Of a DNA stretch of 6,915 bases, positions 1 through 5,689 are shown piece by piece. The stretch's first letter is position 1. Each line of letters begins with the position of its first letter. The position numbers were made by a program, and so were the translations under genes. The stretch is from an uncultured beta proteobacterium (GTDB taxonomy: Bacteria > Pseudomonadota > Gammaproteobacteria > Burkholderiales > Burkholderiaceae_C), in contig CAIQEX010000603.1 of assembly GCA_903870955.1 (NCBI GenBank), positions 1 through 6,915 of the forward strand. Direction: 5' to 3'. Below the pieces are notes generated by a model that saw only the letters and a list, made by a program, of their open reading frames with translations, had not been told where the DNA came from and did no database searches.

Positions 1-405
1 CTGTACCGGGTCGTGGTAGACCCGCGCGAAACCTTGCGCGGTGGCCCCACCTACACCATTGACACCCTGGAAGAACTCCGGGCAGAGTATCCACAAGCCC
101 AGCTCTATCTGATCATGGGTGAAGACCAGGCCAAGGCGCTTGCCACCTGGCACCGCGCCGAGGATTTGGGGCACGCTGCTATAATTTGCGTAGCTTCGCG
201 CGCAGGGGCGGACGTGGCGGCAAGTCCGGCCATTATTTCGCACCCGCTGCTCGGCAGCCCGCTTCAGCGGCTGCAATTGCCCCCAAGCCCCTTGAATGCA
301 ACTGAAATCCGCGACCTATTGGCACGCGGTCAAAGCGTTGCACCTCTGGTTTTTGAATCCGTTGCGCGTTATATTGACCAACACCACCTTTACCAAGCCG
401 CCTGA
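1..405 (+). CDS. nadD: Nicotinate-nucleotide adenylyltransferase NadD, C-terminal part
   Basis: NadD transfers AMP from ATP to nicotinate mononucleotide, giving deamido-NAD in the cytoplasmic NAD synthesis pathway. The frame is open from base 1 and ends at TGA 403-405, so 134 codons are visible. The family is usually about 190-215 residues, so roughly the first 70 residues, including the N-terminal nucleotide-binding HxGH motif, lie outside the window. The visible part has the family landmarks in order: GGPTYTIDTLEEL near the start, then GEDQAKALATWHRAEDL (the G-x-D...L-x-x-W block), and a C-terminal NATEIRDLLARGQ block matching the family's (S/A)T-x-IR motif, followed by VARYIDQHHLY. An in-frame GTG at 13 is not the real start because conserved sequence continues upstream of it. 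The stop codon overlaps the rsfS start by one base (TGATG), which suggests coupled translation. Family assignment is strong; the 5' truncation is only the window edge. Confidence 0.93.
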   Translation: MYRVVVDPRETLRGGPTYTIDTLEELRAEYPQAQLYLIMGEDQAKALATWHRAEDLGHAAIICVASRAGADVAASPAIISHPLLGSPLQRLQLPPSPLNATEIRDLLARGQSVAPLVFESVARYIDQHHLYQAA

Positions 406-1175
406 TGACCACATCTCCCGTTGTAAAAAAAGACATTCAGAAACTCCAGCGAGCCATTGTTGATGGCCTCGAAGACGTAAAAGCGCAGGATGTCGTGGTG
501 TTTGACACCGAACACCTATCAGCCCTTTTTGAGCGTGTGATCATTGCCTCCGGCACCTCCAACCGCCAAACCAAAGCCCTCGCGGCCAGCGTTCGCGATG
601 CAGTGCGTGAAGCCGGTTTCCCCAAACCGCGTGTGGAAGGTGAAACCAATGGCGAATGGATCATTGTGGATTGCGCCCAGGCAGTGGTGCACATCATGCA
701 ACCCAATTTTCGCCAGTACTACCACTTGGAAGAACTGTGGGGCGAGAAGCCGGTGCGGTTGAAATTGGGCTCTGCCAAGCCAGCTACCGCTTCCAAGGAA
801 GCTGCCGTAGTGACCAAGGATCAAGTCCCCGGCACGCTCAAGCGTTCCAGCGCGGCCAAAAAGGGTGTGGCTGAAGCCTTCCCGTCCAAGGCGCAGGTCA
901 AAAAGAACGATGCCATCAAGGCGGCCGCCGTAAAGAAGGCTGCGGCCAAGACCTCAACCGGTGCTGCCCCTGCCAAAAAGGCGGCGGTCAAATCCACGTC
1001 GACACGCGGCCCAGCTGCTCCCGCTAAAAAGGTCGCCACCAAGGCGCCGGCGGTCAAAGTGGCTGCCAAAACCTTGGTCGTCAAGGCCCCTGCCAAAACC
1101 GTAGCCAAGGTTGCTGCCAAGCGGGCTGAAGTCCGTAAGCCTGCCGCCAAGAAGACGGTTAGTCGCAAAGCCTGA
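405..1175 (+). CDS. rsfS: Ribosome silencing factor RsfS (YbeB/Iojap family) with long basic Lys/Ala tail
   Basis: RsfS binds protein uL14 on the 50S subunit and blocks joining with 30S, lowering translation in starvation and stationary phase (family knowledge). Residues 6-120 form the complete domain: [17 protein letters not shown], then [13 protein letters not shown] at 48-60, GEWIIVDC at 83-90, and [19 protein letters not shown] at 94-112. The family normally ends soon after this last block, at about 105-130 residues. Here the frame continues to 256 residues. Residues 121-256 contain about 29 Lys, 39 Ala and 5 Arg but only about 5 acidic residues, with PAKKA- and AAKT-like units resembling histone H1 or AlgP-type tails. 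The tail is probably disordered and may bind RNA; that is inference. The start at 405 overlaps the nadD stop and places the conserved domain normally. There is no strong Shine-Dalgarno sequence, consistent with translational coupling. The next gene begins 8 bases downstream. Confidence 0.92.
   Translation: MTTSPVVKKDIQKLQRAIVDGLEDVKAQDVVVFDTEHLSALFERVIIASGTSNRQTKALAASVRDAVREAGFPKPRVEGETNGEWIIVDCAQAVVHIMQPNFRQYYHLEELWGEKPVRLKLGSAKPATASKEAAVVTKDQVPGTLKRSSAAKKGVAEAFPSKAQVKKNDAIKAAAVKKAAAKTSTGAAPAKKAAVKSTSTRGPAAPAKKVATKAPAVKVAAKTLVVKAPAKTVAKVAAKRAEVRKPAAKKTVSRKA
765..1172 (+). repeat. Degenerate Lys/Ala-coding repeat tract forming the RsfS tail
   Basis: This in-frame stretch codes for residues 121-256 of RsfS. 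Its 3' two thirds (about 888-1172) is built from degenerate units around the core GCYGCCAAR, read as Ala-Ala-Lys or Pro-Ala-Lys. Near-identical copies of CTGCCAAAA lie near 969, 1063 and 1089, with related GCCAAG units near 1104, 1115 and 1146. The repeats are imperfect and vary in spacing, so this is a low-complexity coding tract and not a clean tandem array. Such tracts can expand or contract by slippage or recombination, so tail length may differ between relatives. The reading frame is intact throughout, which argues for selection on the basic tail. Confidence 0.7.
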
Positions 1176-1183
1176 GTTCGGCC

Positions 1184-1651
1184 ATGCGCCTGCTGATTGT
1201 GGCGGTTGGCTTGCGCGTGCCCGATTGGGCGCAGACCGCTTGGGACGATTACGCCAAGCGCTTTCCTTTTGAGATCAAGGTCGAACTCAAGACCGTGAAG
1301 ACCGAACCGCGCGGTTCCAAGACACTGGATGCGTTGTATACCGCCGAGCGCGCCCGTATCGAGGCAGCCATTCCCAAGGGGTGCCGTATCGTGGCGCTGG
1401 ACGAGCGTGGAACGAATCTGACCACCAAAGCACTTGCGGGGCGTTTGACCGACTGGCAACTGGGCGGCGGCGATGTGGCGCTGGTGATCGGCGGCCCCGA
1501 TGGCCTGGACCCTGGTTTCAAGCAGTCTGCACATGAGCGCATTCGCCTATCCGACTTGACCCTGCCGCACGCCCTTGTACGGGTGTTGTTGATTGAGCAA
1601 CTCTACAGAGCCTGGTCGATCAATGCCAACCACCCTTACCACCGAGAGTAG
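1184..1651 (+). CDS. rlmH: 23S rRNA pseudouridine-1915 N3-methyltransferase RlmH
   Basis: RlmH is a small SPOUT-fold methyltransferase. It uses S-adenosylmethionine to methylate pseudouridine 1915 in helix 69 of 23S rRNA, acting on assembled 70S ribosomes (family knowledge). The protein is 155 residues, the standard length. Visible landmarks are the N-terminal [15 protein letters not shown] strand, ALDERG at 71-76, the AdoMet-binding loop [10 protein letters not shown] at 101-110, and the C-terminal knot region [20 protein letters not shown] at 125-144, ending in NHPYHRE. The ATG at 1184 gives the expected N-terminus. It lies 8 bases after the rsfS stop with only a weak ribosome binding site, so coupled translation is likely. 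Pairing with rsfS is a widely conserved arrangement. All motifs expected of an active enzyme are present, and nothing is truncated. Confidence 0.97.
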   Translation: MRLLIVAVGLRVPDWAQTAWDDYAKRFPFEIKVELKTVKTEPRGSKTLDALYTAERARIEAAIPKGCRIVALDERGTNLTTKALAGRLTDWQLGGGDVALVIGGPDGLDPGFKQSAHERIRLSDLTLPHALVRVLLIEQLYRAWSINANHPYHRE

Positions 1652-1678
1652 TGTCGCGTTGAAAGCAAAATAGAAGCC

Positions 1679-2272
1679 ATGCCACCCTATCTGTACCTCG
1701 CCTCTCAAAGTCCCCGCCGTAGCCAACTGCTCACCCAGCTTGGGGTTGAACACGAGCTGCTGCTGGCCACCGCCGAGGAAGATGCTGAGTCACTCGAAGA
1801 GCACATTGAGGGTGAGAGCCCTGGCGACTATGTGCAGCGCGTCACCGGTCTCAAACTGCACGCGGCACTTAAACGCCTGCAATTGCGAGGTTTACCCTTG
1901 GCTCCGGTGTTGTGTGCAGATACGACGGTGGCCCTTGGAAACACGATCTATGCCAAACCTGTGGACGCAGAAGATGCCGTCCGCATGCTGCGCGCCTTAG
2001 CCGGTCAAACCCATGTGGTTTTAACGGCCGTGGCGATAGGTTGGGGAGATCAGATTGAACAGGCCTGCAGCGTATCTGACGTTACTTTTGCAGCCATGAG
2101 CGAGGCCGAAATCCACGCTTATGTGGCTTCGGGTGAACCCATGGGCAAGGCAGGAGCGTATGCGGTTCAGGGCGGGGCAGGGGCCTTCATTTCGCGGATC
2201 AATGGTAGTTACACTGGCATCATGGGGCTTCCCCTTTATGAAACTGCACAACTGCTGAAGAAATTTGCCTGA
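1679..2272 (+). CDS. maf: Maf family nucleoside triphosphate pyrophosphatase (YhdE-type, probable dTTP/UTP)
   Basis: Maf proteins hydrolyse non-canonical or excess nucleoside triphosphates to monophosphate and pyrophosphate and are linked to house-cleaning and septum control. The 197-residue protein is of usual length. It has the N-terminal LASQSPRR motif (residues 7-14), CADTTV at 79-84 containing the likely catalytic Asp81, AKP at 92-94, and the C-terminal block GKAGAYAVQGGAG (156-168) followed by NGSYTGIMGLPLYET (175-189). The ADT and KAGAYAVQG motifs fit the YhdE subgroup, known for dTTP and UTP, better than the YceF (m7GTP) subgroup, which carries SDQ at the first position. The subgroup call is inference from motifs. 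The start lies 27 bases after rlmH, the largest gap in the window, with a weak AGAAG just upstream. The stop overlaps the rng start by one base (TGATG). Confidence 0.94.
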   Translation: MPPYLYLASQSPRRSQLLTQLGVEHELLLATAEEDAESLEEHIEGESPGDYVQRVTGLKLHAALKRLQLRGLPLAPVLCADTTVALGNTIYAKPVDAEDAVRMLRALAGQTHVVLTAVAIGWGDQIEQACSVSDVTFAAMSEAEIHAYVASGEPMGKAGAYAVQGGAGAFISRINGSYTGIMGLPLYETAQLLKKFA

Positions 2273-3753
2273 TGCCCATTCAACAGGATATTTTGATCAA
2301 TTGGTCACCCCAGGAAACTCGGGTGGCCATCGTCGAACACGGTGCGGTGCAGGAGTTGCACGTGGAGCGCACCCTCGAGCGTGGCTTGGTCGGCAACGTC
2401 TATCTCGGCAAAGTCGCCAGAGTGTTGCCGGGCATGCAATCCGCGTTTATTGATATTGGCTTGGAACGCGCTGCGTTTTTGCATGTGGCCGATGTCTGGC
2501 ACCCGCCGCAAGAGGGTGAAACCATCAGCGCTGCGCGAGGGGCCGCAGCACTCATTCCAATAGAAAAGCAGGTGTTTGAAGGCCAGTCGCTCATGGTGCA
2601 GGTCATCAAGGACCCGATTGGGACCAAGGGTGCGCGGCTCTCAACCCAAATAAGCATTGCAGGGCGCCTGTTGGTATTTTTGCCGCAGGATGACCACATT
2701 GGTGTGTCACAAAAAATCCCCTTGGCCCAACGGGAGGCCTTGCGTGCGCAACTGTTGGCGCTGGCAGGCAACCAGGGCGGCGGCTTTATTTTGCGTACCA
2801 ACGGCGAAGATGCTACGGAAGCTGAGTTGGCCGAGGACATCCGTTATTTGCGCAAGGCTTGGGCGCGGATCAAGGACGCTTCGGTGCGCCAGCCGCCCAA
2901 AACACTGCTGCACCAGGACCTGAACCTGATGCAACGCGTATTGCGTGATTTGGTGAGTGAGTCGACCCAGACTATTCGCGTGGATTCGCGTGAGCAGTTT
3001 GATGCGCTGAAAAGCTTTGGCGCTGAGTTCATGCCGGCCGCGGTCGAAAAACTGCAGCACTACAAAGGCGAACGCCCCATTTTTGATCTGTATTCGATCG
3101 ATGAGGAAATTGCCAAGGCGCTGGCCCGACGCGTGGATTTGAAGTCCGGCGGATATCTGATCGTGGACCAGACCGAAGCGCTAACGACCGTCGACGTCAA
3201 CACCGGCGGTTTTGTGGGTGCCCGGAATTTTGACGACACCATATTCAAAACCAATCTGGAGGCAGCACAGGCCATTGCGCGTCAATTGCGCTTGCGCAAT
3301 CTGGGCGGCATCATCATCGTCGACTTTATTGACATGGTGCGTGAAGACCACCGGGATGCCGTGCTGGGTGAGTTCCGCAAACAATTGGCCCGTGACCGTG
3401 TCAAGACTTCTTCTGGCGGTTTCTCTCAGCTTGGACTGGTCGAGATGACCCGCAAACGCACCCGCGAATCTTTGGCCCATATGCTGTGCGAGCCCTGCCC
3501 GGTATGTGAGGGCAAAGGTATCGTGAAAACTGCGCGGAGTGTGACCTATGACATCTTTCGCGAGATCCTGCGCGAGGCGCGTCAGTTCAACCCGCGTGAG
3601 TTTCGCGTAGTGGCTTCGCCCAAAGTGATCGAACTGTTTCTGGATGAAGAAAGCCAGCACCTCGCCGGCCTCAGCGAATTCATCGGCAAGCCCGTATCAC
3701 TGCAAAGTGAGGCGGCAATGGCGCAGGAACAGTACGACATTGTGTTGCTGTAA
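2272..3753 (+). CDS. rng: Ribonuclease G
   Basis: RNase G is a single-strand endoribonuclease that cuts A/U-rich sites. It matures the 5' end of 16S rRNA and helps turn over some mRNAs in the cytoplasm (family knowledge). At 493 residues it matches RNase G and lacks the long degradosome scaffold of RNase E. Residues 1-35 align with the RNase G N-terminus. The S1 RNA-binding region is roughly 36-125 and includes GNVYLGKVARVLPGMQSAFIDIG. The 5'-sensor/RNase H-like region follows, then the DNase I-like catalytic part with metal-binding Asp308 (TTVDVNTGG) and Asp351 (GGIIIVDFIDM). The Zn-link motif CPVC is at 409-412, preceded by Cys406. The C-terminal part ends in QEQYDIVLL, typical of RNase G. 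The ATG overlaps the maf stop, giving translational coupling. The maf-rng neighbourhood is common in proteobacteria. The enzyme looks fully intact. Confidence 0.97.
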   Translation: MPIQQDILINWSPQETRVAIVEHGAVQELHVERTLERGLVGNVYLGKVARVLPGMQSAFIDIGLERAAFLHVADVWHPPQEGETISAARGAAALIPIEKQVFEGQSLMVQVIKDPIGTKGARLSTQISIAGRLLVFLPQDDHIGVSQKIPLAQREALRAQLLALAGNQGGGFILRTNGEDATEAELAEDIRYLRKAWARIKDASVRQPPKTLLHQDLNLMQRVLRDLVSESTQTIRVDSREQFDALKSFGAEFMPAAVEKLQHYKGERPIFDLYSIDEEIAKALARRVDLKSGGYLIVDQTEALTTVDVNTGGFVGARNFDDTIFKTNLEAAQAIARQLRLRNLGGIIIVDFIDMVREDHRDAVLGEFRKQLARDRVKTSSGGFSQLGLVEMTRKRTRESLAHMLCEPCPVCEGKGIVKTARSVTYDIFREILREARQFNPREFRVVASPKVIELFLDEESQHLAGLSEFIGKPVSLQSEAAMAQEQYDIVLL

Positions 3754-3768
3754 GCCAGGCGTATTGGC

Positions 3769-4488
3769 ATGCCGCGCTATCCGATTCTGACCTACCACCA
3801 GATTGCCGAGGCTCCGCCCAAAGGCGCGCCGTATCGCAGTCTGTATGTCGCGCCTGGCGCATTTGCTCGTCAGATGCGCCTGTTGGATCTACTCGGCTTT
3901 AGGGGCCTGTCGATGAGCGCTTTGCTGCCCTATCTGCGTGGTGAGAAGGTCGGTCGGGTGGTTGGCATTACGTTTGATGATGGGTACACCAATAATCTGG
4001 AGAACGCTTTGCCGGTGTTGCAGAAGCTCGGGTTTTCGTCAACCTGTTATGCAGTCAGCGGCCTTGTTGGACGTACAAATCTATGGGACCTCGAAGTCGG
4101 AATTGCCCAAACCGGTCTTATGTCTGCTGAACTGATGCGTCGCTGGCTAGCCGGTGGGCAGGAGATCGGTGCCCACACCCAGAGCCATGCACGACTGGAT
4201 CAACTCGCCGAAGAACAAAGTCAGGTTGAAATACTGGGCAGCAAAGTCGATTTGGAAAGCTTGCTCGGCGTGGCAGTCAACCATTTTTGCTATCCCTATG
4301 GTGGGCACGGTTCTATACAAGTTTCACAGGTGAAAGCTGCAGGATTTGCGACCGCCACAACCACCGAGCGCGGGCGTGCCAACGCGGCATCCCCCTTGTT
4401 TGAACTACCGCGTGTTCCTGTGCTGCGCTCCACCACTTTGCCGGTGTTTGTGTTGAAGCTTCTGTCGACCTACGAAGATCGCAAATGA
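3769..4488 (+). CDS. Polysaccharide deacetylase (NodB homology, carbohydrate esterase 4-like)
   Basis: This is a metal-dependent deacetylase that removes N- or O-acetyl groups from a sugar. The 239-residue protein is little more than the catalytic domain. It opens with PILTYHQI (5-12), has the motif 1 metal/catalytic segment ITFDDGY (67-73, Asp70 and Asp71), motif 2 GAHTQSH (134-140) giving His136 and His140, and motif 3 CYPYGG (174-179). All main catalytic and metal-binding residues are therefore present. No signal peptide or membrane segment is visible at the N-terminus, so a cytoplasmic site is inferred. The start lies 15 bases after the rng stop with a weak AGG upstream. The stop overlaps the next gene, a glycosyltransferase, by four bases (ATGA), so the two are probably co-translated and act on the same glycan. 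The nearby msbA suggests lipopolysaccharide or another surface polysaccharide, but the substrate cannot be read from sequence. Confidence 0.9.
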   Translation: MPRYPILTYHQIAEAPPKGAPYRSLYVAPGAFARQMRLLDLLGFRGLSMSALLPYLRGEKVGRVVGITFDDGYTNNLENALPVLQKLGFSSTCYAVSGLVGRTNLWDLEVGIAQTGLMSAELMRRWLAGGQEIGAHTQSHARLDQLAEEQSQVEILGSKVDLESLLGVAVNHFCYPYGGHGSIQVSQVKAAGFATATTTERGRANAASPLFELPRVPVLRSTTLPVFVLKLLSTYEDRK

Positions 4489-5675
4489 GCGACGCCCCTG
4501 CCGCGACAAATCTGCCGGTGAAGCGCCTGCGCATCGCGGTACTCAATCGATTGTTCAAACCAACGGGTGGTGGTGCAGAGCGGTATTCGATCGCGCTGGT
4601 GGAGCAGTTGGCCGGGCGCCACGACATTCACGTTTTTGCGCAACAAATTGAGCATGATTTTCCAGGTGTGAGTTACCACAAGGTTTTCACACCTTTCAGC
4701 CGACCGCGCTGGATCAACCAAATATGGTTTGCCCTGGCGACTTGGTGGAAGACGCGTCGGGGCTTTGATGTGGTGCATTCCCACGAAAACACCTGGCACG
4801 GCCAGGTGCAAACCGTGCATGTGCTGCCCATCCAATACAACCTTTTTAGAGGCCGAACGGGTTTGGCATGGGCACTGCGTTGTCTGAAGGTTTTGACCAG
4901 CCCCCGGCTATTGGTTTACATCGGTCTGGAGCGACTCCGATACCGCTTAACACCCGGGAAATGCATTGTCGTGACGGCACCGGGTTTGCGTGCCACGATG
5001 GTGCAGACTTTTCCGGCAACGGCCTCCGCGCTGGCGGTCGTAACGCCCGGGGTGACCGACGTGCCCGGGCCCTGCTCCGAGCAAGAAAAACGTGCCGCTC
5101 GCCAGCAGTTGGGTTTGCCGGAGGCGGGGCAATGTATTTTGTTTGTAGGCAACGATTACCGGAAGAAGGGCTTGCCAACACTGCTGCAGGCGCTTTCGCA
5201 ATTGCCCCTCGGCCGTTTCCTGGCGGTGGTTGGCAATGCGGCCCAAATCGCCGAATTCCGGCCACAGGTGCAGCAACTCGGACTAGCGGACAGGGTATTT
5301 TTCCTGGGTGCTTTAAACGATATCAGCATCGCCTACCGCGCGGCCGACTGTCTGGCACATCCCACGCTTGAAGACACTTTTGGCATGGTAGTGCTAGAGG
5401 CCATGGCGCATGGTTTACCCGTGGTGGTGAGTGGTGCCGAGTACTGTGGTGTTGCAGACTTTCTATCCCATGGCGACAACGCCTACGTGCTAAATGATCC
5501 GCGCGATGCGTCGCTTCTGTTGAGTGCCCTGTTGGCTGTTCTGCCTCCTTCCCAGGGTTCTTCTGGGCTTGCCACATCGGCTCAAATATTTGCTAGCGCC
5601 CATCTTTGGTCCGAGCAAGCACGCCAGCAGGAGAAGATTTACCTTCGTGCGGTTGCAGAATCGATGCGCAGTTGA
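4485..5675 (+). CDS. Glycosyltransferase family 4 (GT-B fold), probable LPS or surface-glycan enzyme
   Basis: This retaining GT-B glycosyltransferase moves a sugar from a nucleotide-sugar donor to a glycan or lipid-linked acceptor on the cytoplasmic side of the membrane. It has 396 residues, normal for the family. The N-terminal acceptor domain starts near residue 13 with RIAVLNRLFKPTGGGAERY, containing the Gly-rich loop (28-30), and continues through FDVVHSHENTWHG (94-106). The C-terminal donor domain begins near 215 with ILFVGNDYRKKGLPTLLQAL. The nucleotide-sugar signature is HPTLEDTFGMVVLEAMAHG (292-310). In the usual E-x7-E spacing the first acid is Asp297 and the second Glu305, with Glu296 one position off. 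The start overlaps the deacetylase stop by four bases and has GAAG seven bases upstream. WaaG-like LPS core transferases are plausible relatives given the downstream msbA, but donor and acceptor are unassigned. Confidence 0.9.
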   Translation: MSDAPAATNLPVKRLRIAVLNRLFKPTGGGAERYSIALVEQLAGRHDIHVFAQQIEHDFPGVSYHKVFTPFSRPRWINQIWFALATWWKTRRGFDVVHSHENTWHGQVQTVHVLPIQYNLFRGRTGLAWALRCLKVLTSPRLLVYIGLERLRYRLTPGKCIVVTAPGLRATMVQTFPATASALAVVTPGVTDVPGPCSEQEKRAARQQLGLPEAGQCILFVGNDYRKKGLPTLLQALSQLPLGRFLAVVGNAAQIAEFRPQVQQLGLADRVFFLGALNDISIAYRAADCLAHPTLEDTFGMVVLEAMAHGLPVVVSGAEYCGVADFLSHGDNAYVLNDPRDASLLLSALLAVLPPSQGSSGLATSAQIFASAHLWSEQARQQEKIYLRAVAESMRS

Positions 5676-5689
5676 AGGGACGCGCTCGT

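Noticed and set aside
821..1534. Long reverse-strand open frame (about 237 codons) antisense to the rsfS tail and rlmH
   Set aside because: It is antisense to two clear genes. Its length reflects the repetitive GCC/AAG composition of the tail, which rarely yields stops on the other strand. The protein is low-complexity with no recognisable domain.
1659..1682. TTGAAA in the rlmH/maf gap as a possible -35 box
   Set aside because: A -10 box at the right spacing would fall inside the maf coding start, and nothing resembling TATAAT is there.
3487..3510. Extra cysteine (Cys406) before the Zn-link CPVC in RNase G
   Set aside because: From family memory, a C-x-x-C-P-x-C arrangement is usual in RNase G proteins, so this is not an anomaly.
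3181..3660. Reverse open frame of about 159 codons inside rng
   Set aside because: It is a shadow of the catalytic RNase G region, whose plus-strand frame has complete family motifs. No independent domain or start signal is seen.
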